From contig JAAUUJ010000005.1 of the NCBI GenBank assembly GCA_012030715.1, positions 1 to 61,746 of the forward strand: a stretch of 61,746 bases of DNA, read 5' to 3'. Origin of the DNA: Synechococcaceae cyanobacterium SM2_3_1. GTDB taxonomy: Bacteria > Cyanobacteriota > Cyanobacteriia > Thermostichales > Thermostichaceae. The position numbers were made by a program, and so were the translations under genes. The notes under the pieces were generated by a model. It saw only the letters and a list, made by a program, of their open reading frames with translations, had not been told where the DNA came from and searched no databases. Positions 17,432-26,958 of the stretch are shown here, piece after piece (the first letter of the stretch is position 1; each line of letters opens with the position of its first letter).

Positions 17432-18382
17432 ATGAAGCATTTTTCCCGATCAACACTTTCTTTCTGGCTGCTATTTATCATTTGCTGGCTACCCTGGATT
17501 TCTTCAGCTCTCGCATTGGGAGCAGGAATTGTAATCAGTTTGATCTGGAAATTACCCCATGCCAAATTCAGGCGTCGTCTTAGTTCGATTCTGCTGCAGG
17601 TGTGTGTGGTGGGATTAGGCTTTAATATGAACTTGGTTGAAATACTGAGAGTGGGCTCCACAGGGATCCTTTACACGGCATCGAGCCTGATCGGAGTTCT
17701 GATCATGGGGTTATGGCTAGGAAAGATCTTTAAAGTCCATCGTCGCAACAGTTTTTTGATTACGGTGGGGACCGCCATTTGTGGTGGAAGTGCGATTGCG
17801 GCTGTAGGTCCTGTCATCGATGCTCAGGAAGAAGAGATGTCCGTATCTTTGGGGACAGTCTTTCTTCTCAATGCAGTTGCTTTGTTGCTTTTTCCCTGGA
17901 TTGGGACCCTGGCAGGGTTAAACGAACCTCAATTTGGTCTCTGGTCAGCACTTGCTATTCATGACACCAGTTCAGTGGTTGCGGCAGGGGCACGGTATGG
18001 AACGGTAGCCTTAACGGTGGGAACAACGATCAAGCTCGCCAGAGCTCTGTGGATCATTCCGTTGTGTTTGGGAATTGCGGTGATCGAGAGACAGGATCAG
18101 CCTCGACTGAAATGGCCCTGGTTCATCGGATTCTATCTCTGCGCTGCCCTATTCAACTCACTATTTCCTGCTGGTCGCCCCCTTTTTGAGGGAGTTTATA
18201 CTCTGTCAAGACTGGGACTTACCGCAACTTTGTTCCTCATTGGTTCAGGGATCACGCGACAAAGCCTGGAGAAGATTGGGGTCAAACCCCTGCTGCAAGG
18301 CATCACATTATGGGTAGCAGTATCTCTGGTTTCGCTGCTGATGATCCAACACTCGCTTCTTCCGGTACCAGTCCTGGATTGA
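17432..18382 (+). CDS. YeiH/UPF0324 family transporter (putative sulfate exporter family)
   Basis: The 316-residue integral membrane protein has about ten hydrophobic segments and the family's conserved blocks GLGFNMNL, GTAICGGSAIAAVGPVI and AIHDTSSVVAAGARYG. Members are annotated as putative sulfate exporters (PF03601) and in several bacteria sit beside LysR/CysB-type regulators. It follows the TSUP gene by 20 bases. Together the two would give the cell a way to discharge sulfite, sulfate or a related anion made from the imported compound. Transport direction and substrate are inferred. Confidence 0.85.
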   Translation: MKHFSRSTLSFWLLFIICWLPWISSALALGAGIVISLIWKLPHAKFRRRLSSILLQVCVVGLGFNMNLVEILRVGSTGILYTASSLIGVLIMGLWLGKIFKVHRRNSFLITVGTAICGGSAIAAVGPVIDAQEEEMSVSLGTVFLLNAVALLLFPWIGTLAGLNEPQFGLWSALAIHDTSSVVAAGARYGTVALTVGTTIKLARALWIIPLCLGIAVIERQDQPRLKWPWFIGFYLCAALFNSLFPAGRPLFEGVYTLSRLGLTATLFLIGSGITRQSLEKIGVKPLLQGITLWVAVSLVSLLMIQHSLLPVPVLD

Positions 18383-18568
18383 CGCTCATCCAGCTCAGGC
18401 TTCGCGTATAGCTGGAGATTCCCCGTTCACAGAGTCTTGACTAAAGTGCAGATCACTTCCCGTCAGAACCTCTCTAGGGGCATTTTCAGCACTGCTCATC
18501 CCGCAGCATTAAACCACTGGCCATATCCCTTGGAAGCCAAGGAGGTAAAGATTCTTAGGCAATTGAAG

Positions 18569-20712
18569 TCATTTCACTCTCTCCATTTGAGGTTCCCCAA
18601 AGAGAACCATTGAAGTTGTCAATTGCGCTAAGACCTGAGTTGTGACGTTGCTAACTGCCAGCCCACCCACAGTCCGCCGTCGGATCGAACGCAGTACCAC
18701 CATGTCATAGGACGTGGACACCTTTAAGATCGCCTGAGCAACATCATCATCAGCGAGCGTCATGATCTTGGGTTGAGACCGGAACCCCATTGAACCGTGG
18801 CCTGGGATAGCTCCTGCTCAAAACTGAGAATGGTTTCCCTGGGGGTAAGCCGATCACAGACGTGGAGCACCGTCACCTTGGCCCGATTGGCTTCTGCAAA
18901 TAATTGGGCGAATCCAACGGGTCTGAGGGCTTGCGGCGTAATGGTTTTTACAGGCACCAGAATCTCATGAATGTTGATGGGCTCATCCATCAGCCGCATC
19001 ACTGCCACAGGGCAATGGGCAGACCAGAAGATACTGTCAATCACATTGCCAAACAGGCGGGCCCGCAATCCGGTTGTTGGAGTCCACCCCAGAATGATCA
19101 GATTGGCGTTGTGTTCCCGAGCTGAACGACTGATCCCCCGGGCAACATCGTCATCGATCCGGATCACTGGGAAGGATTCCACCTCAAATTCCTGGCTCAG
19201 GGCTATAGTTTTATCCAGCAGGCGTTGACTTTGTTTGAGAGCAAGGGTAAGAGAGGGTTCATCCATGTGCACATGGGCTTTGGCAATCGACAAAGGAATC
19301 AAACGGCCCGCTTCATATCGAGCTACAAAAGCTCCTGCCTCAATCAAATAGCGCTGTGTGTAGGGGTTATAGATGGGAACCACGACAGTAAAGGGACTCT
19401 GAGAAGAGATATCCGTCATCATGGGGGAGAGAATTTCGGGAGTGTTCCCCAATCCCCAGCTCCGATCCGGGTTGGCAGCCGGAGGAGATGTTGGCGGCGG
19501 TAACCTTCTGGCAAACTGATCCGTCAGGATGGGGCCTGCAATCGACGTTACCAGCATCAGAACGATAACGGCGTTAAACACCGACTCAGACAGAATCCCT
19601 ACATTCAAACCCACCAGGGCTGCTGCCAGAGTTGCTGCCACCTGGGGTATGGAAAGAGACCACATCGTGAGGGTTTCGGGCCAGCTGTAGCGATAGGGGA
19701 TCTTGACAAGCAACGCTGCCAGAAACTTACTGGAGATCAATCCCCCCACAATTGCCAGGGTCAGCCATAATTCCGAGTCCAGCGTGGAGAGAAAGCCCGA
19801 GATATCCAGAAGCATTCCCATATCCACAAAGAAAAAAGGAATAAACAGGGTACTGCCCAAAAAAATCACCTTTTCTTCCACCGGACTGCGTCCGACCACA
19901 TCATTGACAGCTAGCCCCGCCAGAAAAGCCCCCACAATCCGATCCACATTGATCAGCTGTGCCCCCAACGAGGCTAAAAAAACAGCCAGGAGAATAAAAA
20001 GAAATTGATTTCCCTCTTCATCACCTGTGCGGCGAAAATATTCCTTGCCAGCCCAGTCAAAGCCAAAAAGCACGATCACGCTGTAGAGACCGAGGGCTCC
20101 CAGTTGCAGCAACACCGTGGCCACGGAAAACTCTCCGGCATGGATCGAGACACAGATGGCCAGAATCAACAGGGCTGCAATATCTGTAAAAATGGTGGCG
20201 CCGATCGTGACGGTTACTGCTTCACATTTGACCAATCCCAGACGGTTAATAATGGGAAACCCCAGGAGCGTGTGAGAAGCCAGCAGGGAGCCGATCAACA
20301 CGGAGGCATTCCAGCCCATCCCAAACCCCTGACCCACAGCGATGCCCACCAGAAGCGGAATCAAAAAAGTAGCTACACCGTATCCCAGCGACTTTTCTTT
20401 TTTGCGGCGGAAGTCCTCCAGATCAATCTCTAATCCAGCCACAAACATGAGATAGATCTTGCCGATCTCCGAGAGCAACTCCATATTTTCGGACTCTGAG
20501 CTGAGGAGCTTCAGCCCCTCTGGACCCAGGCAAACTCCAGCCACCAGTAAGCCCACCAACCCCGGCAGACGCAGGCGCTCAAAAATGGGGGGCAGGATCA
20601 GGACCACCAGCAGCAGGATCGTGAATTCCACAATCGGACTATTCGTGGGCAGCCAGCGTACAAGCGAGTCCATGGGGCAGCACGTAGAGAGTAGAGATCG
20701 TGGCACCATCAT
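18569..20712 (-). CDS. CPA2 cation/H+ antiporter with C-terminal UspA domains, frameshifted near the end
   Basis: The first 400 residues form a Kef/NapA-type antiporter with about twelve membrane segments (LPPIFERLRLPGLVGLLVAG, LLASHTLLGFPIINRLGLV, DRIVGAFLAGLAVND). The rest is cytoplasmic: two universal-stress-protein-like domains (SPFTVVVPIYNP and IHEILVPVKTI onwards, with NLIILGWTPTTG). The frame stops after QWGSGLNPRS. Adding one base to the four-base run at 18785-18788 (CCCC on the plus strand) continues it as QWGFRSQPKIMTLADDD and completes the second Usp domain down to 18569. ATG 20673 (MDSLVRWLP) is a likely alternative start to 20712. Usp domains probably bind nucleotide and regulate transport. 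The substrate cation, Na+ or K+, is not readable. Confidence 0.85.
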
Positions 20713-20870
20713 GGCCTGGAATCTGCTTCAGCGGGAACTATCCTTGCAACGTACCTCACCTGAACAGGTTCTCAGACAACCTTCAGGCCCTTGTTAGGGT
20801 GAGCTTAGGGGGCTCTGGGATAGCTCATTTAAGTTTGAGGGAGTGGGTCTTGTACATGGGTGAGGGATCA

Positions 20871-21521
20871 ATGACATTTAATGAGCTTTTCCAGGATTTG
20901 ACCTGGTTATGGGGAGAAGGAGCTGACCATTGGACCCACGTGATCCATCAATTTGGCTATGGAGCCGTTTTTCTGGGGGTTTTGATCGAAAACACAGGCA
21001 TTCCAGTTCCTGGTGAAACGATCACCCTCACGGGAGGATTTTTGGCTGGACATGAGCAGCTGCACTACTGGGGAGTCTGGGGAGCAGCGGTAGCGGGGGC
21101 AATTTTGGGAGACAATCTGGGCTACTGGCTGGGAACTCTGGGGGGTTGGCCTTTGTTGGTACGGATCGGAAAGGTGTTTGGCCAATCGGAAGAACGCTTG
21201 CAATCCCTGATTACAGAGGCGAAGTCCAATATCGATCAGGCGGTGCTCTTGGGTCGGTTTCTCACATTTTTGCGCATCTTCGCAGGCCCGCTAGCCGGAG
21301 TGGCTGGGATGCCCTACCCGCGGTTCCTGATCCTGAATGCCCTTGGGGCTGTAAGTTGGGCAACAGTGATGGTCACCCTGGCCTACGGGGCGGGTCGAGT
21401 GCTTTCCCTTTCCAGCCTGCTTCATCATGCAGGTATTCTGGCTCTGGTGGCTTTAGGCGCCTTTCTGTTCTACTTCTGGCACTCCAGCCGACAGCGATCT
21501 TCATCTCCTTGTTCTGAATAG
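20871..21521 (+). CDS. DedA family membrane protein
   Basis: The 216-residue membrane protein has the DedA/SNARE-associated motifs VLIENTGIPVPGETI, GAILGDNLGYWLG and GRFLTFLRIFAGPLAGVAGMP. DedA proteins are proposed lipid scramblases/flippases, tied to envelope integrity and proton-motive-force tolerance. ATG 20871 is chosen because GTGAGGGATCA sits just before it; in-frame starts at 20856 and further upstream lack this. It is divergent from the antiporter gene. Confidence 0.88.
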   Translation: MTFNELFQDLTWLWGEGADHWTHVIHQFGYGAVFLGVLIENTGIPVPGETITLTGGFLAGHEQLHYWGVWGAAVAGAILGDNLGYWLGTLGGWPLLVRIGKVFGQSEERLQSLITEAKSNIDQAVLLGRFLTFLRIFAGPLAGVAGMPYPRFLILNALGAVSWATVMVTLAYGAGRVLSLSSLLHHAGILALVALGAFLFYFWHSSRQRSSSPCSE

Positions 21522-21603
21522 AGGTCAGATCAGCAAAAAGGGATCGCTTGCAGGATCGGGCTCTAGACGTCAGACTTTGAAATCATTCCTACTCTTAACC
21601 TCT

Positions 21604-22274
21604 ATGATCAAGGCTGTCATTTTTGACATGGATGGTCTGCTGATTGACTCCGAGCCCCTCTGGCATCTGGCCGAGATTGAGATTTTTGCCACGGTCCACA
21701 TTCACCTCACCCCGCATGACTGTCAGAAAACCACCGGATTGAGGATCGATGAAGTGGTGGCTTACTGGTATCAGCGATTTCCCTGGACAGGTGCAAGTCA
21801 GAAGCAGGTGGCCGAGCAGATTGTAAACCGGATGATTGAACTGATTCATGAAAAAGGCACGGTCAAGCAGGGGTGAATAGTTTGATCCAGTTTTTTCAGA
21901 ATCTGGAGCTGCCCTTAGCCCTGGCCTCTTCTTCGGCCTACAGTTTAATTGATGCTGTAGTGGATCATCTGGGAATTCGGGAGGTATTTCAGTGCCTCTA
22001 CTCCGCCACAGAAGAAGACTATGGCAAACCTCATCCTGCCGTTTACCTGACCACAGCCTCTCGCCTTCAGATCTCACCCCGTGCTTGTCTGGCTCTTGAG
22101 GATTCTCTGAATGGAGTTTTAGCGGCCAAAGCAGCTCGCATGACCTGTATTGCAGTGCCAGAAATGTATCCCGATCACGATCCGCGATTCATCATTGCCG
22201 ATCAGATCGTCCCGTCACTGGACGTCATCCCCAGAGAAGTCTGGCCAGGGTTAGAGTTACAACTCTCCAAATGA
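21604..22274 (+). CDS. HAD-superfamily hydrolase (beta-phosphoglucomutase/phosphatase type), frameshifted
   Basis: The N-terminal part has the HAD nucleophile motif VIFDMDGLLIDSEPLW. It stops after GTVKQG at a G4 run (21870-21873). One extra G lets it run on as KQGVNSLIQFFQNLELPLALASSS (motif II SSS), then GKPHPAVYLT (motif III Lys) and ALEDSLNGVLAA (motif IV), ending at 22274. The joined protein is about 223 residues, normal for subfamily IA phosphatases such as YniC-type 2-deoxyglucose-6-phosphatase. The substrate is unknown. Confidence 0.82.
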
Positions 22275-22304
22275 TCAGGATTTTTCATCGCAAGTTTATC
22301 TTGA

Positions 22305-22327
22305 GCTTAGATCATTACAATCTAAGC
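22305..22327. terminator. Eight-base-pair hairpin after the HAD gene
   Basis: GCTTAGAT and ATCTAAGC form a perfect eight-pair stem around a CATTACA loop, 31 bases after the HAD stop and 37 bases before the next start. No strong T run follows, so it may be a weak terminator or a regulatory palindrome for the small gene downstream. Confidence 0.35.
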
Positions 22328-22363
22328 AGTTTAACGTGAGATCAGTTGGATTAAATTCAGGTT

Positions 22364-22717
22364 ATGTATTTCACCAAATCATCGATTTTCTTCTCTTCAC
22401 TTCTGCTGCTGAGTTCCCTGACTGTGGGGACAAATGGTATTACCAGTAAGCAGGCTGCTATGGCTGCTCAAATTCAACCTGGTCCTGTCAATTTAGTGCA
22501 ATTGGCTTATCAAGGAGCTCTGGAAGATCAGGGTATCCCTAAAGCAGCAACATTGCTCCGAGAGGTCCGATTTAATCAGATCAGGGCTGAAGACGTTGTG
22601 ATGGCGGGTATTCAGGCGGGAAGGCTCCCTGCTTCTACACTGGAGAATCAGAGTTATCTACAGGTGGTCGAAACCGAACTGGAGGAACTCACGAACTTTG
22701 ATGTTGATGATGATTAG
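22364..22717 (+). CDS. Small exported protein of unknown function
   Basis: The 117-residue product starts with a Sec-type signal (MYFTKSSIFFSSLLLLSSLTVG, probable cleavage near MAA or NGI, residue 25-37) and a short mature part ending in an acidic tail (TNFDVDDD). The mature part has one recognisable rhythm, QGIPKAATLLREVRFNQIRAEDVVMAGIQAGRLPA, seen in other small cyanobacterial exported proteins I cannot name. No catalytic motif is visible. It stands alone between the HAD gene and the convergent mrp operon. Confidence 0.6.
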   Translation: MYFTKSSIFFSSLLLLSSLTVGTNGITSKQAAMAAQIQPGPVNLVQLAYQGALEDQGIPKAATLLREVRFNQIRAEDVVMAGIQAGRLPASTLENQSYLQVVETELEELTNFDVDDD

Positions 22718-22924
22718 TCAGGCTTTCTGATTTAACTTAAACCATTGCATTGCCAATTGATTCCAGATTCCACAGTATGACCTAAAAAGCTGGGGATCTG
22801 GATGATTTGATGCTAAATTGATACTGGATTCTTTGTTCGTTCGATCGATATTTAGGATTTGAGCCTGCTTGCGTCTTCCATCTGTTCTCTGATTGCTATA
22901 CTTAATCGGAAAGAAAGTAGCTGA

Positions 22925-23587
22925 TTACAAGAGCCCCCGGTAACGGATAAACACTAAAATTGCCGCCCAGGATCCCAGAGCCACTTTGACGGCCACTAAA
23001 ATATTCAGCACAGGGATCCAGCCCCCACTCACCAGCGCCCCCAGTTGGCCGTGGGGCAATTCCACGCCGATCAACATGAGCACAGCAATCACAATAAAGA
23101 TCAACACTGAGATCTTTTCTAGAATTGCGGCATGCCAGCGTTGATAACAAGCCTCCATCCATTGGGTCGAAGAGGTGATCGCCACCAGACCAATCGCAGT
23201 TCCCCCTGCCACCCCGGCGGCAAACCCTCCTCCCGGGCTCAGGTGGCCGCGGATCGCCAGCTCTACACTCACCAGCGCCGCAATCGTTGCTCCCAGCCGC
23301 GCCAGCACAATCGAGGGATGATCCCCAAACTGGTAAATCGTGCAGGACGGTTGTTCATTCGCCAGTAAATACCGCACCCCCATAATGGCAATGGTAAACA
23401 CCACCACTTCAAAAATGGTGTCGTAGAGTCGATTCCGAAAGATCACCCCAGCAACTGCATTGGGCACACCGCTATCCTGGACCACTGATTCCACAAAGGA
23501 AAACTCAGCAGCATCCAGAGCGGGATTTGGCATGACCAGCATCTTCACATAAAACGCCACACCAGCCAGAATATAGAGCCACTTCAT
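22925..23587 (-). CDS. mrpB: Mrp Na+/H+ antiporter subunit B
   Basis: The 220-residue membrane subunit of the multisubunit Mrp antiporter has the MnhB-type core GHLSPGGGFAAGVAGGTAIGLVAI. An N-terminal region (residues 1-80) resembles the extra MbhE-like helices fused to MrpB in cyanobacteria. It is the last gene of the bicA-antiporter-mrp run and overlaps the preceding gene by four bases (ATGA). Confidence 0.88.
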   Translation of the reverse strand: MKWLYILAGVAFYVKMLVMPNPALDAAEFSFVESVVQDSGVPNAVAGVIFRNRLYDTIFEVVVFTIAIMGVRYLLANEQPSCTIYQFGDHPSIVLARLGATIAALVSVELAIRGHLSPGGGFAAGVAGGTAIGLVAITSSTQWMEACYQRWHAAILEKISVLIFIVIAVLMLIGVELPHGQLGALVSGGWIPVLNILVAVKVALGSWAAILVFIRYRGLL

Positions 23588-24225
23588 GTCTGTACCTCAA
23601 GAGGATCGGGAACTCGCAGCTGCGGCTCAAGGAATTGCACCTGGATCAGTGCAGAAAGGGGAAGCAAAGTGAGATGGCCTGCGCTGGCAGGAAATTCTGC
23701 CTTGAGAATCTCGTAAAGTCTGGGCACTCGGGTTTCCAGATGCACGTAGGGCGGAGCTGCATGCTCCCCAGATGATCTATCCGGGTCCTCCAGGACACAG
23801 GTGGTGTGCACCTCTTTGGTGAGTAACGCTGTTTGCAAAGCTGACAGTGAAGGATAAGGCACCCACTCCAAGCGCAGATGATGCCTGTGCAGAGCCTTTT
23901 GCAGAGCAGGGAGACGAGGGGTTATAGACACAAGAACTACGGGCTTAGGAGAGAGGGCGATCAGATCTTCCTCCAGGATCCCGACCTGCATACTCATGGA
24001 AGAGCGGACAGCCACAGCGTAGAGGGTAATGGATAACATCGTCCCCACTAACGCTTCGGTCAGGGCCACATCCGCTGCCCCCAGCAGGGCATAGACCAGC
24101 GCTGCAACCGCTCCCAGAATGCCGCGGATCACCAGGGCATGGTAAGGGTTGACCTGAAAAACCAGCATGCAGGCACTCAGAGGGAGCAAGGCCACTAACA
24201 GAATGACGTAAAGATCTTCAGTCAT
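23584..24225 (-). CDS. Mrp antiporter subunit A C-terminal-type (DUF4040/MbhD) protein
   Basis: The first 80 residues match the MbhD/DUF4040 domain found at the C-terminus of MrpA (GAVAALVYALLGAADVALTEALVG), with three membrane segments. The remaining 130 residues are a soluble extension without known motifs. No full-length MrpA (NuoL-like) gene is present; cyanobacterial mrp clusters commonly encode this part separately. ATG 24225 is preceded by GGAGGAGGT and lies inside the end of mrpG (eight-base overlap). Confidence 0.85.
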   Translation of the reverse strand: MTEDLYVILLVALLPLSACMLVFQVNPYHALVIRGILGAVAALVYALLGAADVALTEALVGTMLSITLYAVAVRSSMSMQVGILEEDLIALSPKPVVLVSITPRLPALQKALHRHHLRLEWVPYPSLSALQTALLTKEVHTTCVLEDPDRSSGEHAAPPYVHLETRVPRLYEILKAEFPASAGHLTLLPLSALIQVQFLEPQLRVPDPLEVQT

Positions 24226-24496
24226 GCTCACCTCCTCCCGTGGAACAGTAGGCCAGCACGTACCCCAGCACCGTATTCCAGATGGCCAGGGAGATCAACG
24301 CCAGGATCAGCAGAGGCCATTCCCGTGGGATTTTGAGGAGCAACCCCACCGTGATACTCATGGATCCCAGGGTGTCGGCCACCGAGAGGCTGTGCAACTT
24401 AAAGAGCACGGAACGGTGACCCACCAACGGCCAGGTTCCCCAAAACCAGAAGATGATGCCCAGACTAATCAGGATGTAGCTCAAAATATCGATCAC
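24218..24496 (-). CDS. mrpG: Mrp Na+/H+ antiporter subunit G
   Basis: The 92-residue, three-helix MnhG/PhaG subunit has SLGIIFWFWGTWPLVG and the conserved HSLSVADTLGSMSITVGLLL. The start overlaps the end of mrpF by four bases (ATGA). Confidence 0.9.
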   Translation of the reverse strand: MIDILSYILISLGIIFWFWGTWPLVGHRSVLFKLHSLSVADTLGSMSITVGLLLKIPREWPLLILALISLAIWNTVLGYVLAYCSTGGGEHD

Positions 24497-24744
24497 AGCT
24501 GATTCATCCTTTTAATCACATGTGCTAACAGCATTAATGCCGCATTACCAACACTTAAAATCAGAACTCCAACTACTCCGATCATCCAATCATCCCGCAG
24601 GATCGAAACCACCAGAATCATCATAGATGTTTTTGTGGCAATACTGGCGAAGGCAAGCATTTTCTGCCAGATATCGTCATCTTGCCAGGCTTCATACATC
24701 GGGATCAGTAAGGCCAAAAGCATGATCAGTAAAACAATGTTCAT
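24493..24744 (-). CDS. mrpF: Mrp Na+/H+ antiporter subunit F
   Basis: The 83-residue membrane protein of MnhF/MrpF type has three hydrophobic helices (NIVLLIMLLALLIPMYEAW, MMILVVSILRDDWMIGVVG, ILSVGNAALMLLAHVI). The true start is ATG 24744, overlapping the mrpE stop by four bases. A longer in-frame extension upstream reads through mrpE in the wrong frame. Confidence 0.85.
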   Translation of the reverse strand: MNIVLLIMLLALLIPMYEAWQDDDIWQKMLAFASIATKTSMMILVVSILRDDWMIGVVGVLILSVGNAALMLLAHVIKRMNQL

Positions 24745-25145
24745 GAGTCTGTTTTGGGAAAAATACGGTGAACCTCGTACCAGCCATGTCGATGATATTT
24801 TAAGACGATGGTTTTCGGGGTAAAGGTGATCAGAAAAATATCCAGGAAAATAAGGCCAGGAGTACGATTTGGCTTGACTCGCTCCAGAGCAACATCCTCT
24901 CTCAGATGCGGTCGAAACATGATTTCTATCGCTTCTGCATAGGCTTGGGGAATGGCCACCAGAATCTCCCAAAGCACATGCAACCAGTCTTTTAATACTG
25001 TGGGATTTGTGGAGGTCCGCGGCAAGATCAATGCCACCCCAACGCCAATAATAATGTTGGCTAAACTCACATCAGCTGTAAGTAAAAACCAGATAGCTAA
25101 ACGCAGAAATAAATCAAGATATCCAATCATGCCATAACCATCCAA
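24741..25145 (-). CDS. mrpE: Mrp Na+/H+ antiporter subunit E
   Basis: The 134-residue MnhE-family protein has two N-terminal hydrophobic segments (LDLFLRLAIWFLLTADVSLANIIIG) and the conserved TFTPKTIVL motif before a short soluble end. It overlaps mrpD by 19 bases and mrpF by four, as expected of a tightly packed operon. Confidence 0.88.
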   Translation of the reverse strand: MDGYGMIGYLDLFLRLAIWFLLTADVSLANIIIGVGVALILPRTSTNPTVLKDWLHVLWEILVAIPQAYAEAIEIMFRPHLREDVALERVKPNRTPGLIFLDIFLITFTPKTIVLKYHRHGWYEVHRIFPKTDS

Positions 25146-26596
25146 AAAAGCATGCTTAACATGACACTCATGATCCCAATTAAATGCTGGAATTGTTCCA
25201 TGACTCTGGGCAACTCTACGTTTATTCTTCGAATCACGATCCAGTAGAGAAACCAGCCGATGCCGATGGTCAGGACACTCTTGCCCAGATTTGCCAATTG
25301 ATAGCTCTCCAGATCAAATCCATTCGCTGCCACTAATCCCAATACCAACAGGATCACCGCCAGCCAGAATCCCAGCTTTACGGAAGGCTGTTGTTGGGGA
25401 TCAGGCTTGAGTTGGGGGGGTAGAAAAATCAACTTGGCAAAGACGATCGCAGTACCTACAGCAGCAACGTTCATCACTGTCATCTGCCAGGGGGCCAGCT
25501 GTTTGAGGGTCAGGATCTTGGCCCCAAATCCGGCCAGGAGTGGAAAGCCACTGATAGAGAGCCCGCCCAGGATCAGGACGATCCAGAGTCCCCCAGGCAC
25601 CCGAGTCTGGCGCAGGGTTTGCAGATCGCGACTGGGGAGATTGCCTGCGGTCAGAAACAGGGCTGCTTTGGCCAACCCGTGGGTGAGGGCATAGAATCCT
25701 GCTTCTGCGGGAGCCGCCAGAATAAAACCCACCTGTGAGATGGTACTCCAGGCCAGGAGCCGCTTACTGTCCTGCTCGAAGAGGGCGTAACTCACCCCCA
25801 AAACAGCACTTCCAAGACTGATGATTGCCAATAAGGGCTGCAGGTCCGGCACCAGCTGAGCACAGCGCACCAAAGGAAAGACCCCTGCTTTGACGACCAC
25901 CCCCGAGAGCAGGGCCGAGACCGCTGTTTCTGCTTCCGCATGGGTAAGGGGTAGCCAGAGACCAGAGATAAACAGTCCCCCCTTGGTCAACAGCCCGATA
26001 CAGATCAAAACCACCGCTTCTACAGGGGCATTTTGCAATCCAGAAAAGGCAAAAGAATGGTTGGCCTGATAGACCAGCACTGCCCCGATCAGATAAAAGA
26101 GCATGGCCGTGTTGCTGATAAAGAGGTAGCGTAACCCTACCCAGATGGCCCGCTCACTGCGGGGATAAGTTATTAGCAGAAATGCCGCAATGCCGATCAC
26201 CTCCAACGCGACATAGAGGCTCATGAAATCAGCACAGATGAAGACCGCATTTACACTGCTGTGCAGGATGATCAACTGGGCAAAAAAGAAGGCGGATTTG
26301 CCACTGGACCAGGAGTAAAGAACCACCGCCAGGGTAACAAGCGCATTGGTCAGGATCAGGAACCCACTCAGGGTATCCACAAGCACTGTGACACTGAAAT
26401 GATCCAGCAATTCCAGACTCAGGGGAGCAGGATCAAGCAGGCGAACGCATCCATAGCCGAGCGAAAGAAACCCGACCCCCAGGGCCAGGTAACGATCCAG
26501 CTGAGGTAATAGATAACTGACAAAACCAAGAATAAAAGGGAGAGCCAGCCAGAGGATGGTGGTTTCTTTCCCCCCGAGCAAAGGAATGAAGATCAT
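25127..26596 (-). CDS. mrpD: Mrp Na+/H+ antiporter subunit D (NuoM/NuoN-like)
   Basis: The 489-residue proton-translocating membrane subunit is related to complex I antiporter-like subunits, with about fourteen hydrophobic segments. Key blocks are YVALEVIGIAAFLLITY (membrane Glu), LLTKGGLFISGLWLPLTHAEAET (Lys and His of the channel) and LLAWSTISQVGFILA. It starts four bases inside mrpC. With no MrpA NuoL-like subunit here, this is the only antiporter-like module in the cluster. Confidence 0.93.
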   Translation of the reverse strand: MIFIPLLGGKETTILWLALPFILGFVSYLLPQLDRYLALGVGFLSLGYGCVRLLDPAPLSLELLDHFSVTVLVDTLSGFLILTNALVTLAVVLYSWSSGKSAFFFAQLIILHSSVNAVFICADFMSLYVALEVIGIAAFLLITYPRSERAIWVGLRYLFISNTAMLFYLIGAVLVYQANHSFAFSGLQNAPVEAVVLICIGLLTKGGLFISGLWLPLTHAEAETAVSALLSGVVVKAGVFPLVRCAQLVPDLQPLLAIISLGSAVLGVSYALFEQDSKRLLAWSTISQVGFILAAPAEAGFYALTHGLAKAALFLTAGNLPSRDLQTLRQTRVPGGLWIVLILGGLSISGFPLLAGFGAKILTLKQLAPWQMTVMNVAAVGTAIVFAKLIFLPPQLKPDPQQQPSVKLGFWLAVILLVLGLVAANGFDLESYQLANLGKSVLTIGIGWFLYWIVIRRINVELPRVMEQFQHLIGIMSVMLSMLFWMVMA

Positions 26597-26934
26597 GGGG
26601 CCAAGTGTTTTTCGATCTCGTGGGTTTCTAGAGTGGGGTTATTCCGAGCCAGTTTCATCACCCCCACCAGCATTAACGCTTGAATGGAAAAGCCGATCAC
26701 AATTGCTGTCAGGATCACTGCCTGCGGCACCGGATCGGCATAGGCGAGGGATTCTGCTTCTCTCTGAATCGGGGTCAGTACACCAGAGCGGGAGGCCACC
26801 AGTACGTAGTAAGCAATCACGCCTGTGCTCATCACATCCATAGCAATGATCTTCATCATCAGATTCTTTTTCAGCAGAATGCCAAAGAATCCAGTCAAGA
26901 TTGTGGCAAAGACACAGGCTTCCAGAACCGACAT
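26593..26934 (-). CDS. mrpC: Mrp Na+/H+ antiporter subunit C (NuoK-like)
   Basis: The 113-residue, three-helix MnhC/NuoK-type subunit has NLMMKIIAMDVMSTGVIAYYV and DPVPQAVILTAIVIGFSIQALMLV, the DP-x-PQALVLTAIVI signature of the family. It is first of the mrp genes and begins 24 bases after the antiporter gene's stop. Confidence 0.92.
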   Translation of the reverse strand: MSVLEACVFATILTGFFGILLKKNLMMKIIAMDVMSTGVIAYYVLVASRSGVLTPIQREAESLAYADPVPQAVILTAIVIGFSIQALMLVGVMKLARNNPTLETHEIEKHLAP

Positions 26935-26958
26935 ACTTAAGACCTCCGCACCTTAACC

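Noticed and set aside
20005..20433. Open frames of over 100 codons opposite the antiporter gene
   Set aside because: They are antisense shadows of a well-conserved membrane protein frame.
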